The notes under the pieces are model-generated. The model made no database searches. It saw nothing but the letters and a program-made list of their open reading frames with translations, and was not told where the DNA came from. A stretch of 53,922 nt of DNA from a virus. Positions 16,085-24,252 of the stretch are shown piece after piece (position 1 is the stretch's first letter; each line of letters opens with the position of its first letter). Location: positions 1 to 53,922 of IMG/VR virus record IMGVR_UViG_3300010354_000116; one strand, given 5' to 3'. A program made the position numbers and the translations under genes.

Positions 16085-17655
16085 TGCTTACCGGGAAACT
16101 ACTTAGCGTTACGCAGCAGCCAGCTACTTGGAGTTTAGCTTCCTACTCAGATTTATATGTACAGCAGTTTTCTGTTACTTCGCAAGAGGGTATTCCCCAA
16201 GGGTTATTTTTTAAGCCTGACGGTACAAAAATGTACATAGTAGGAAGTGGGGGGGACGAAGTTAATGAGTACACTCTTTCTTCTGCGTGGGATATACAGA
16301 CAGCTAGTTTCGTTCAATTATTTTCAGTAGCTTCACAAGATACTACTCCGCAAGGATTGTTTTTTACATCCGATGGGTTGGGTATGTATGTGGTCGGGCA
16401 AACTAACGACAATGTGTACCAGTATTCTCTAGGTACCGCATGGAATATAAGTACTGCAAGTTATGTAAGAAGTTTTTCTGTAGCAACACAAGACACTGCC
16501 CCGACTGACGTTTTCTTCAAACCCGACGGTACAAAGATGTATGTTTTGGGGAACTCAGGGAACGACGTTAATGAGTACACATTATCTACCGCATGGGATA
16601 TAAGCACAGCTAGTTACGTGCAAGTGTTTTCGGTATCTGCGCAAGATGCCAGTCCGGAGGGGTTGTTTTTTACTTCTGATGGGCTAGGGATGTATGTAGT
16701 TGGTGCGACTAACCTTGGTGTGTATCAGTACTCTCTGGGTACTGCATGGAATATAAGTACGGCCAGTTATATCAGGACTCTTTCTATAGCTTCAGCTGAA
16801 GGGTCGCCTAGCGGACTTTCGTTTTCTGCTGACGGTACTCAGTTATATGTAGTGGGAGTTGAGTTTGATACCGTATCTAGGTTTTTGCTTACCACTGCGT
16901 GGAACATAGGTTCAGGCAAAGTTCCTACCTCAATGTCTACTGGTTCGCAGTCCAGTGGGGGGCGAGCAATTTCGTTCAAGCCAGATGGAACAGTTTTGTA
17001 TCGCGTGGCAACCGGCAATGACGCAGTGTACGAATACAGCCTATCAACACCGTGGGATATAACTACGTCTACCTATGTACGTAGTGTTTCTGTGGCTTCA
17101 CAGGATACTGTCCCCACCGGGTTGTTTTTCAAGCCGGACGGACTAAAGATGTACATGGTGGGGCAAACAAATGACACTGTACGGGAATACACATTAGCTA
17201 CTGCATGGAATGTAAGCACTGCTACGTACAGCCAAGGTTTTTCTGTGGCAACACAAGAGGGCGCACCAACTGCGCTTCAGTTCAAAGCTGACGGCACAAA
17301 AATGTACGTTATGGGTTCTGTAGGAGATGATGTCAACGAATATAATCTCTCTACGGCGTGGGACATAAGTACAGCCAGTTATGTGCAAGTGTTTTCAGTG
17401 GCAACTCAGGAAACACTCCCGACTTCGCTGTTTTTTAAACCGGACGGCACCGTGATGTACGTTGGGGGGGATACGCTTAAACTGTATCAATACGGACTCG
17501 CCACACCGTGGGATGTTAGTACAGCAAGTTATTCGGGTCAGAGTTTTGCGTTTGAGCCTTCTGGTCCTGCTTCAGCAGCGGGGATTGCGTTTAATGACAT
17601 AGGGTCTAGGCTGTTTATAGCTGCGGCCACGTTGGTGTATCAATTTTCGCTGTAA
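16084..17655 (+). CDS. Ten-repeat beta-propeller-like receptor-binding protein (putative)
   Basis: 523 aa made almost wholly of ten repeats of about 51 residues, consensus FSVASQDTxPxGLFFKPDGTKMY-(I/V)VG-xxND-V-x-(E/Q)Y-xLxTAWDISTASYV. Each unit has four strand-like segments, as one propeller blade; the FKPDGTKMYV core is like YVTN or SMP-30-type blades. Repeats ending VNEY (1, 3, 8) and VYQY (2, 4) alternate at the start, suggesting growth by two-blade duplications. Position among fibre genes and translational coupling to the preceding gene suggest a host-binding tip. Not seen: a catalytic site. Confidence 0.75.
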   Translation: MLTGKLLSVTQQPATWSLASYSDLYVQQFSVTSQEGIPQGLFFKPDGTKMYIVGSGGDEVNEYTLSSAWDIQTASFVQLFSVASQDTTPQGLFFTSDGLGMYVVGQTNDNVYQYSLGTAWNISTASYVRSFSVATQDTAPTDVFFKPDGTKMYVLGNSGNDVNEYTLSTAWDISTASYVQVFSVSAQDASPEGLFFTSDGLGMYVVGATNLGVYQYSLGTAWNISTASYIRTLSIASAEGSPSGLSFSADGTQLYVVGVEFDTVSRFLLTTAWNIGSGKVPTSMSTGSQSSGGRAISFKPDGTVLYRVATGNDAVYEYSLSTPWDITTSTYVRSVSVASQDTVPTGLFFKPDGLKMYMVGQTNDTVREYTLATAWNVSTATYSQGFSVATQEGAPTALQFKADGTKMYVMGSVGDDVNEYNLSTAWDISTASYVQVFSVATQETLPTSLFFKPDGTVMYVGGDTLKLYQYGLATPWDVSTASYSGQSFAFEPSGPASAAGIAFNDIGSRLFIAAATLVYQFSL

Positions 17656-17666
17656 GGGTTTTTATT

Positions 17667-18104
17667 ATGTACGCAAAGCTATTGGCAGATGGGTCTATCA
17701 AAGCTCCTTACTACTTAGTTGATCTACAACGAGATTACCCCCACACTTCGTTCCCTTCGACTATTACCCAAGCCGTGCTAGATGAGTTTGGTGTAGCGGT
17801 AGTTTCAGAAACGCCGCCTCCCGAAGTAGATTTGGCAACAAGTCGGGCAACGTATACTGTAGTTCGTAACGAAGGTAAGTACCAACAGGTATGGGAAGTA
17901 ACACACCTACCAGTGGAAACTGCCTCTCAGAATGTAAGAGAGCGGCGCGACGATAAATTACGAGCATCAGACTGGACGCAGATACCGGACGCTACCGTCA
18001 ATCAAACTTCTTGGGCTTCGTATAGGCAGGCGTTGAGAGATGTTCCCCAGCAAGCGGGGTTTCCTTTTTCTGTAGTGTGGCCTAACCCCCCAACAGGACT
18101 TTAA
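17667..18104 (+). CDS. Tail fibre assembly chaperone-like protein, copy 1
   Basis: 145 aa. N-terminal part MYAKLLADGSIKAPYYLVDL, then the C-terminal domain RRDDKLRASDWTQIPDATV, WASYRQALRDVPQQAGFPF, SVVWPNPP, which is the phage tail assembly chaperone pattern (R..RLL...DW...WA.YRQALRD.P...G.P..V.WP). The same domain recurs at 22079-22570. It lies directly behind the propeller gene and probably helps it fold or attach. Confidence 0.72.
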   Translation: MYAKLLADGSIKAPYYLVDLQRDYPHTSFPSTITQAVLDEFGVAVVSETPPPEVDLATSRATYTVVRNEGKYQQVWEVTHLPVETASQNVRERRDDKLRASDWTQIPDATVNQTSWASYRQALRDVPQQAGFPFSVVWPNPPTGL

Positions 18105-19088
18105 ATGTTCGGGTTCAGTAGCTTTTCAGAGGTACCTTTTGCATCCCTACCTACCTCTGGGGGCGCTGTTACGGTCGCAGTTACTGGAGTTTCCGGTACC
18201 GGTGCGGCAGGCGATGTATCTATCCAAGTAACTGGAGCTGTTGTAGTTCCTTTGGGTGGGTGGGGACGCGCCGGATGGGGGGAACTTCCTTTTGGTACCG
18301 GCTCTGTTTCCGTTGCGGGACAGGGCCAAGTTGGCATTGTTACAACAGCCGTAAATCGTTCGATTGCCGTTACTGGGGTTGAAGGCACTGGTGCAGTTGG
18401 TAGTGTTACGTTTGACGTGACGTTTGCTGTCCAAGGAGTTTTTGGGACTGGCGCAGTATCTACTCCGCTACCTTTGATTGCGCTGACTCCTACAGGGGTT
18501 CAAGGCACTGGCGGGGTTGGTGCTGTTTCTATAGTAGACACTGTTATCCCTATCGGCGTAAGTGGACAAGGTGCAGTTGGTAACGTTACTGTTCGTGCGG
18601 GGCTCTTGGTTGAAGTCACTGGCGTTTCTGGTACTGGCGCTGTAGGGGACGTAGCTCTTTCTTTTGGTAAAACTATAGTTCCAGTAGGGGTATCCGGTAC
18701 CGGAGAGGTCGGCACTCCAACGCTGTCTATAAACTCCAGCGTTGTTCCTGTAGGGGTAAGTGGGCAAGGTGCAATAGGGGACGTAGCTCTCGTATACGAC
18801 GCGTTTGTCCAAGTTACTGGGGTGCAAGGCACTGGGGCAGTAGACAACGTAAGCACAGGTATAGGTAAGACTGTAATACCTACAGGAGTTTTTTGTAGCG
18901 GGGCTGTTGGTACTGTATCATTTAAGATAAGTGATTTAGTAATCCCCGTAGGCGTGCAGGGTGTTGGTGCAGTAGGAACGGTGCGTATAGCAGGGTGGAC
19001 GACCATTAACGACGCCCAGACCCCAAATTGGGTTAACATAAATGACACTCAAACCCCCACATGGGTGGACGTGAACAAAGCGGCTTAG
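18105..19088 (+). CDS. Repetitive GTGAVG fibre-like protein
   Basis: 327 aa, ATG directly after the previous stop. About a dozen units of 22-25 residues with the core VxVTGVSGTGAVGDV (variants VGVSGQGAIG, TGVQGTGGVG). This is a fibrous beta repeat, likely a trimeric shaft. The C terminus has three spaced Trp units (TTINDAQTPNW, VNINDTQTPTW, VDVN) that occur at the ends of other phage virion proteins. Function inferred from repeats and position. Confidence 0.65.
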   Translation: MFGFSSFSEVPFASLPTSGGAVTVAVTGVSGTGAAGDVSIQVTGAVVVPLGGWGRAGWGELPFGTGSVSVAGQGQVGIVTTAVNRSIAVTGVEGTGAVGSVTFDVTFAVQGVFGTGAVSTPLPLIALTPTGVQGTGGVGAVSIVDTVIPIGVSGQGAVGNVTVRAGLLVEVTGVSGTGAVGDVALSFGKTIVPVGVSGTGEVGTPTLSINSSVVPVGVSGQGAIGDVALVYDAFVQVTGVQGTGAVDNVSTGIGKTVIPTGVFCSGAVGTVSFKISDLVIPVGVQGVGAVGTVRIAGWTTINDAQTPNWVNINDTQTPTWVDVNKAA

Positions 19089-19098
19089 GAGCTGAAAC

Positions 19099-20148
19099 AT
19101 GGCGACGTACGTTAACAATCTCCGCCTTAAAGAAATCACTACCGGTGACGAGGATGGCACTTGGGGCACGAGCACCAACACCAACCTTGAGCTGATTGCC
19201 GATGCGTTTGGCTACAGCACCGAGCAGCTGGCCGCCAATGCGGACGAGACGTTCACCATGACCGACGGCACCGCCGACGGCGTGCGGGCTCTGTACCTCA
19301 AGCTCACCTCCGCTGTCTCGCTGTCTGCTACGCGCACGGTGACTCTGGCTCCCAACACGGTCAGCAAGGTCTGGATCATCGAGAACGCCACCACTGGCGG
19401 TCAGTCGATTACGATTTCTCAGGGTTCCGGCAGCACGGTAACCATCGCCAACGGCACCAAGGCTATGGTGTACACCGACGGCGCAGGCGCTACCGCTGCA
19501 GTGGTTCTGGCGATTCCTAATATCCCCGTAGCCAACGGAGGTACCGGAGCAACGACTCTCACCGCCAACAACGTGATCCTCGGTAACGGCGGTTCTGCCG
19601 TTCAGTTTGTAGCACCCGGCACCAGCGGCAACGTCCTGACATCAAATGGTACAACGTGGCAGTCAACAACCCCGGCAGCAGGCATCTCCCTTAGCGCCGA
19701 CAATACGTGGACTGGCACACAGACATTTTCGGGGACATCTGCCAAGTTTGGTGTTGTGCTTTCTGATGCCGCTGAAGTCGCTACTGTTTCGGCAACTGCG
19801 GCTACTGGCACAATCAACTACGACATCACTACGCAGTCAGTCCTGTACTACACCAGCAACGCATCAGCCAACTGGACTGTTAACTTTAGGGCATCTAGCG
19901 GAACCAGTCTGGACACGGCAATGACTACAGGCCAGTCGGTTACTGCGGCTTTCCTAGTCACTCAAGGCGCTACGGCTTACTACAACAGCGCAGTTCAGGT
20001 GGATGGCTCTAGCGTAACTCCCAAGTGGCAGGGCGGCACTGCTCCGACTGCGGGCAATGCTTCCGGTATTGACGCTTACGTTTATACGATCATCAAGACA
20101 GGTTCCGCAGCATTTACTGTGTTGGCTTCGCTGACGAGGTTTGCATAA
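19099..20148 (+). CDS. Tail fibre-type structural protein
   Basis: 349 aa, SD AGGAG. N terminus MATYVNNLRLKEITTGDEDGTWGTSTNTNLELIADAFGY is a module found at the start of many phage fibre proteins. Middle has IPVANGGTGATTLTANNVILGNG, a segment typical of fibre shafts; the C-terminal half is beta-rich (WTGTQTFSGTSAKFG, YYTSNASANWTVNFRASSG). Codon use returns to G/C-ending relative to the preceding four genes. Confidence 0.75.
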   Translation: MATYVNNLRLKEITTGDEDGTWGTSTNTNLELIADAFGYSTEQLAANADETFTMTDGTADGVRALYLKLTSAVSLSATRTVTLAPNTVSKVWIIENATTGGQSITISQGSGSTVTIANGTKAMVYTDGAGATAAVVLAIPNIPVANGGTGATTLTANNVILGNGGSAVQFVAPGTSGNVLTSNGTTWQSTTPAAGISLSADNTWTGTQTFSGTSAKFGVVLSDAAEVATVSATAATGTINYDITTQSVLYYTSNASANWTVNFRASSGTSLDTAMTTGQSVTAAFLVTQGATAYYNSAVQVDGSSVTPKWQGGTAPTAGNASGIDAYVYTIIKTGSAAFTVLASLTRFA

Positions 20149-22070
20149 TGCCGTTGCTTGAGACTAAGGGCGCTGCATCTGCTCAAGGGTTCGGAGAGTT
20201 CTCTAGCTCTGCTGCGGTTAATTACATCGAGGATGTGTTCTCCACCTACCTCTACACCGGCAACGGTTCTACGCAGACCATAACCAACGGGATTGATCTG
20301 TCTACGAAGGGTGGATTAGTTTGGATGAAGGGCCGATCAGGCGCAACAAACCATGCCTTGTACGACACTGTTCGCGGGGCTACAAAAGACCTTGTAAGCA
20401 ACAGCACAGCCGCAGAAACCACGCAAGCTACTGGATTGACCGCATTCAGCGGGACAGGCTTTAGCATTGGCGCACTTGCAAAACTAAACACCAACGCTGC
20501 TACCTACGCTTCATGGACATTCCGCGAGCAGGCGAAGTTCTTTGATATTGTGACGTATACGGGGAATTCCACAGCGAGGACTATTGCCCACAATTTGGGT
20601 TCAGTACCGGGCTGCATAATAATTAAGTGGGTTAATACTGCTGGGGATTGGACTGTCTATCATAGAGGGATAGGTAATCAGACAATTTTGCGGCTTAACT
20701 CTACTTCGGACACTTCATCTTTCGGAAATTCAGCTACTTATTGGAATAATACTGACCCGACTAGCACTCATTTTAGTCTTGGCAATGGCTCGGACGCAAA
20801 TCTAAATGGTTACAATTACATAGCATACCTCTTCGCCCATGACGCTGGCGGCTTTGGTCTGAATGGTACAGACAATGTGATTTCGTGTGGCTCGTTTACG
20901 ACTGACGGTAGTGGTAATGCCACAGTTACTCTTGGATATGAGCCGCAGTGGGCAATGGTGAAAAATAGCAGCGCCGCAGAGAATTGGCTCCTTAAAGACA
21001 ACATGAGGGGAACCCCAGTTGGAACCGCTGGGCCTGTTCTTTATCCAAATAGCTCTAGCGCAGAGGGAAACTTCCAAACGCTTTCTCCTACCGCTACTGG
21101 ATTTTCAATTAGTGGTTTAGGTGGATCAGCAACCTACATCTACATCGCCATACGCCGTGGCCCGATGAAAGCGCCGACTATCGGGACGCAGATAGCTAAT
21201 CCGAAAGGGCTTGTCACATTAACGTCAGGGCAGACCGTAACGACTGGGTTCGTCACCGATATGTCGATTGCCAAGTTCAACGGCACACAGGAATGGCTGC
21301 TTAGTGACAGGTTGAGGAACGCTGTTCTTTATCCCAACACGACTGACAGCGAAGGTGCCTTGTATGGCACTGCTGGGCCTAGGCCGTTTGACGTTCAGGA
21401 CGGGTTCAAGACTTCAGGCATAAGTGGCAGCTACGCGCTCTGGGGATTCCGTCGCGCCCCCGGCTTCATGGATGTGGTTTGCTATACGGGGACGGGTTCT
21501 GCCACAACATTCAGCCACAACTTGGGCGTAGTGCCTGAGATGATGATTGTGAAGAGGCGCAACACTGCTGCCGATTGGTGGGTGTATGACGCTACCACGG
21601 GCAACACCAAGTATCAGGTGCTGAACAGCACGGCTACGCCGACCACTTCGTCAACAGCGTGGAACAACACCACGCCAACCAGCAGTGTGTTCAGTGTGGG
21701 CACAGGAACGCCCGTAAACGCATCGGCGGGCACATACGTCGCCTACCTTTTCGCCACCGTAGCAGGCGTGAGCAAAGTCGGCAGCTACACCGGCACAGGC
21801 ACAACAAACCAGATCAACTGCGGCTTTACAACTGGCGCAAGGTTTGTACTCATCAAGCGTACCGACACTACTGGTAATTGGCATTTGTACGACAGTGGGC
21901 AAGGTATCGTAGCGGGCAATGATCCATATTTCTTGGTGAATACCGATAGTGGGCAGTTCACAGGGACGGACTATGTGGACACCTACAGCGCAGGATTTGA
22001 ACTAAGCAGCACAGCACCAGCTGGGTTAAATGCTAACGGCGGCACATATATCTTCTTGGCTATCGCGTAG
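20148..22070 (+). CDS. Large tail fibre/host-binding protein with repeated YTGN-AHNLG domains
   Basis: 640 aa. Domain VFSTYLYTGNGSTQTITNGIDLSTKGGLVWMKGR, then two copies of a unit FDIVTYTGNSTARTIAHNLGSVPGCIIIKWVNTAGDWTVYHR (about 140-275) and MDVVCYTGTGSATTFSHNLGVVPEMMIVKRRNTAADWWVYD (about 435-540), and a shorter third (KVGSYTGTGTTNQINCGFTTGARFVLIKRTDTTGNW). These repeats are known from aquatic-phage fibre proteins of undetermined ligand. One-base TAATG overlap with the preceding gene. Confidence 0.75.
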   Translation: MPLLETKGAASAQGFGEFSSSAAVNYIEDVFSTYLYTGNGSTQTITNGIDLSTKGGLVWMKGRSGATNHALYDTVRGATKDLVSNSTAAETTQATGLTAFSGTGFSIGALAKLNTNAATYASWTFREQAKFFDIVTYTGNSTARTIAHNLGSVPGCIIIKWVNTAGDWTVYHRGIGNQTILRLNSTSDTSSFGNSATYWNNTDPTSTHFSLGNGSDANLNGYNYIAYLFAHDAGGFGLNGTDNVISCGSFTTDGSGNATVTLGYEPQWAMVKNSSAAENWLLKDNMRGTPVGTAGPVLYPNSSSAEGNFQTLSPTATGFSISGLGGSATYIYIAIRRGPMKAPTIGTQIANPKGLVTLTSGQTVTTGFVTDMSIAKFNGTQEWLLSDRLRNAVLYPNTTDSEGALYGTAGPRPFDVQDGFKTSGISGSYALWGFRRAPGFMDVVCYTGTGSATTFSHNLGVVPEMMIVKRRNTAADWWVYDATTGNTKYQVLNSTATPTTSSTAWNNTTPTSSVFSVGTGTPVNASAGTYVAYLFATVAGVSKVGSYTGTGTTNQINCGFTTGARFVLIKRTDTTGNWHLYDSGQGIVAGNDPYFLVNTDSGQFTGTDYVDTYSAGFELSSTAPAGLNANGGTYIFLAIA

Positions 22071-22078
22071 AGGTAAAC

Positions 22079-22570
22079 ATGGGTTACAGAATCAGAAGCA
22101 ATGGCGCAGTTATGCTTGAAAGCGAGCTACGTCAGTGGGCCAAGGATAACAACGGCCCATCATGGGGTGTCACTACGCCCGAAGTCTTGGAGGCGCTTGG
22201 AGCTGATCCAGTATTTGAAGGCCAGCAAGCTAGTGGTGGCACGGTGTATCAGTACAGCCAAAGATCAGGCGTAGAGCAGATCGAGGGCAAGTGGTATACG
22301 AAATATATCCTTGGCCCTGTGTTCACTGACGGCGAGACAACAGCAGCAGAACAGGAAGCAGCTTATAAAGCTCAGAAGGATTTAGAGTTTGCCAAGTCTG
22401 CCCGCGATACACGAGACCGCTTGCTGTCAGAATGCGACTGGGTGGTGGTGAAGGCGCTGGAGTCTAGTCAGGCTATTCCTACCGAGTGGGCCACCTACCG
22501 CCAAGCACTTCGTGATCTACCACAACAGGCGGGCTTCCCTGTTACGATTGTTTGGCCTGTGAAGCCGTAA
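22079..22570 (+). CDS. Tail fibre assembly chaperone-like protein, copy 2
   Basis: 163 aa. C-terminal domain DTRDRLLSECDWVVVKALES, WATYRQALRDLPQQAGFPV, TIVWPVKP matches that of the 17667-18104 protein, while the N-terminal part (MGYRIRSNGAVMLESELRQWAKDNNG) differs. It follows the large fibre gene by 8 bases, so each fibre seems to have its own chaperone. Confidence 0.75.
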   Translation: MGYRIRSNGAVMLESELRQWAKDNNGPSWGVTTPEVLEALGADPVFEGQQASGGTVYQYSQRSGVEQIEGKWYTKYILGPVFTDGETTAAEQEAAYKAQKDLEFAKSARDTRDRLLSECDWVVVKALESSQAIPTEWATYRQALRDLPQQAGFPVTIVWPVKP

Positions 22571-22579
22571 GGAGCAGTG

Positions 22580-22822
22580 ATGAATATCGACGAAATAGCT
22601 TTACGTCAAATCGTCCGCGAGGAAATGAAGTCGGCTTTGAAAGAGGTCGGGCTGCACGATGATGACGCTGGGACGGATGTTCGTGACCTTCGCTCACTGA
22701 TTACCGACTGGCGCGGCATTAAAAAGACTATCTGGCAGACCATTGCTAGGGCAGGGACTATTTTCGTTCTCGGCCTGCTTATGCTCGGTGGGTGGAACAA
22801 GATCAACGGCAATGGTGAGTAA
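22580..22822 (+). CDS. Small one-TM protein, possible holin/lysis component
   Basis: 80 aa from ATG 22580 (SD GGAG at 22571-22574; GTG 22577 would be too close). Acidic amphipathic N-terminal helix (IDEIALRQIVREEMKSALKEVG), cytoplasmic linker DLRSLITDWRGIKKTIWQTI and one membrane segment AGTIFVLGLLMLGGW. Similar small phage proteins (I recall DUF6127) are placed in lysis cassettes. Its neighbours here are other membrane proteins and an endolysin. Confidence 0.65.
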   Translation: MNIDEIALRQIVREEMKSALKEVGLHDDDAGTDVRDLRSLITDWRGIKKTIWQTIARAGTIFVLGLLMLGGWNKINGNGE

Positions 22823-22824
22823 CC

Positions 22825-23295
22825 ATGCTCGATCCTGTCTCGGCCATGGCGATTGCCACCTCGGCATACAATGTCCTTAAAAAAGGCATCGAGGTAGGCC
22901 GTGAGCTGGAGGACATGGGCGGGCAACTGGGAACGTGGTTCGGTGCGATTGCTGACGTAAAAGCGGCTGACGAAGAAGCTGCTGATCCACCTCTCTTTAA
23001 GAAGATGTTTGCTAGGTCTTCGGTTGAGCAGGAAGCGATTGAGAACCTGATGCGTCGCAAGAAAATTGAGCAGCAAGAGCGTGAGCTAAGAGAGATGATT
23101 GTTTACCGATTCGGGGTAGATGCGTATCGGGACATGATTAAAGACCGCAACAGCATCAGAGACGCCCGCAAAAGAGCAGTTGATGCCCGCGCCAGACGAA
23201 TCAAGAAACTTGTTTTAAATGCCGTCGCCATTGCGCTCATTGCGCTGATAGTGGCGATACCGATTGTGGCTGCAATAGTGATTATGAGGATGTAA
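22825..23295 (+). CDS. C-terminally anchored membrane protein of unknown function
   Basis: 156 aa. Starts MLDPVSAMAIATSAYNVLKKGIEVGRELEDMGGQLGTWFGAIADVKAADEEA; a charged helical middle (ENLMRRKKIEQQERELREMI, DARKRAVDARARRIKKL) and a C-terminal membrane segment (AVAIALIALIVAIPIVAAIVIMRM). The N-terminal pattern recurs in marine phages next to holin genes. Possibly a spanin- or holin-partner, not established. Confidence 0.65.
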   Translation: MLDPVSAMAIATSAYNVLKKGIEVGRELEDMGGQLGTWFGAIADVKAADEEAADPPLFKKMFARSSVEQEAIENLMRRKKIEQQERELREMIVYRFGVDAYRDMIKDRNSIRDARKRAVDARARRIKKLVLNAVAIALIALIVAIPIVAAIVIMRM

Positions 23296-23297
23296 GT

Positions 23298-23783
23298 ATG
23301 ATGACCCTACTTTCCACGCTGCTGGGCTTCGCTTCCGGCGGTCTGCCAAAGGTTCTCGACTTTTTCCAAGACCGTGGCGACAAGAAACACGAGCTGGCAT
23401 TGATGGCTATGCAGCGTGAGCGCGAGATTGCTCTGGCGAAAGAGGGTTATATTGCACAGGCCAAAGTCGAAGAAATTAAGACCGAGCAGATTGCCATGCA
23501 GACACAAGCCCAAGAGAAGTTGGCGATGTGGAAGCACGACATGAAGATTGGCGAAGGGGCCAGCACTTGGGTGATCAACCTTCGCGCCAGTGTGAGACCC
23601 GTGGTCACATATCTGTTTGTTGGCCTTTTGATTACCGTTGATGTTGCGGGAATCTGGTACGCATATTCAACCGGAGTGGCATTTGCAGATGCGATGGATC
23701 AGGTTTTTTCGGACGATGAGATGAGCATATTGGCCGCAATTATCGCGTTTTGGTTCGGGTCGCAGGCTTTCTCCAAGAAATGA
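23298..23783 (+). CDS. Holin-like membrane protein (GTA 3-TM holin type)
   Basis: 161 aa. Hydrophobic N terminus (LLSTLLGFASGGLPKVLDFF), a charged coiled coil (QDRGDKKHELALMAMQREREIALAKEGYIAQAKVEEIKTEQIAM), then two membrane segments (VVTYLFVGLLITVDVAGIWYAYS; MSILAAIIAFWFGSQAF). This order fits the three-TM holin family first described for gene transfer agents. Its stop overlaps the endolysin start (ATGA). Confidence 0.68.
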   Translation: MMTLLSTLLGFASGGLPKVLDFFQDRGDKKHELALMAMQREREIALAKEGYIAQAKVEEIKTEQIAMQTQAQEKLAMWKHDMKIGEGASTWVINLRASVRPVVTYLFVGLLITVDVAGIWYAYSTGVAFADAMDQVFSDDEMSILAAIIAFWFGSQAFSKK

Positions 23784-24247
23784 GCGATTTGATAAAAGCG
23801 TTTGAGGGGTGCCATAACACCCCCTATTTATGCCCAGCGACGCTGTGGACGGTCGGCTATGGTCATGTTCTTTACCCGGATCAAGCTAGACTCAAAGCCG
23901 ACGAAAGACCTGCGTATCCACTTAAACCAGAACACAACAGGGTCTGGGATGCTGACGAAATTGATGCGCTTCTTGCGGAGGATTTACATCGCTTTGAGGC
24001 TGGGATATTACGATTATGTCCTGCTGCTGCTGATAATGACCGCCATTTTGCAGCGTTGGTCAGCTTTGCGTTCAATGTGGGGCTAGGAAATCTTCAGGCG
24101 TCAACCCTGCGGATGAAGTACAATCGCGGGGACTACTCTGGCGCGGCAGACGAGTTTCTCAAGTGGCGCAAGTCAAATGGCGTTGTTTTAAGAGGACTTG
24201 AAAGGCGCAGAGAAGCGGAACGGGCGCTGTTCTTATCTGGGGGTTAA
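23780..24247 (+). CDS. Endolysin, T4-type lysozyme (GH24) with Cys in the catalytic Asp position
   Basis: 155 aa from ATG 23780; a GTG at 23750 is in frame but the ATGA junction with the holin favours 23780. Catalytic spacing Glu9-8 aa-Cys18-5 aa-Thr24 in KAFEG...YLCPATLWTVGYGH. The family has either Asp or Cys at the second position (E-8-D/C-5-T), so this is compatible with activity. The rest (LVSFAFNVGLGNLQASTL, FLKWRKSNGVVLRGLERRREAE) is the usual lysozyme C-terminal lobe. No signal or SAR helix, so release needs a holin. Confidence 0.88.
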   Translation: MSDLIKAFEGCHNTPYLCPATLWTVGYGHVLYPDQARLKADERPAYPLKPEHNRVWDADEIDALLAEDLHRFEAGILRLCPAAADNDRHFAALVSFAFNVGLGNLQASTLRMKYNRGDYSGAADEFLKWRKSNGVVLRGLERRREAERALFLSGG

Positions 24248-24252
24248 TCCCA

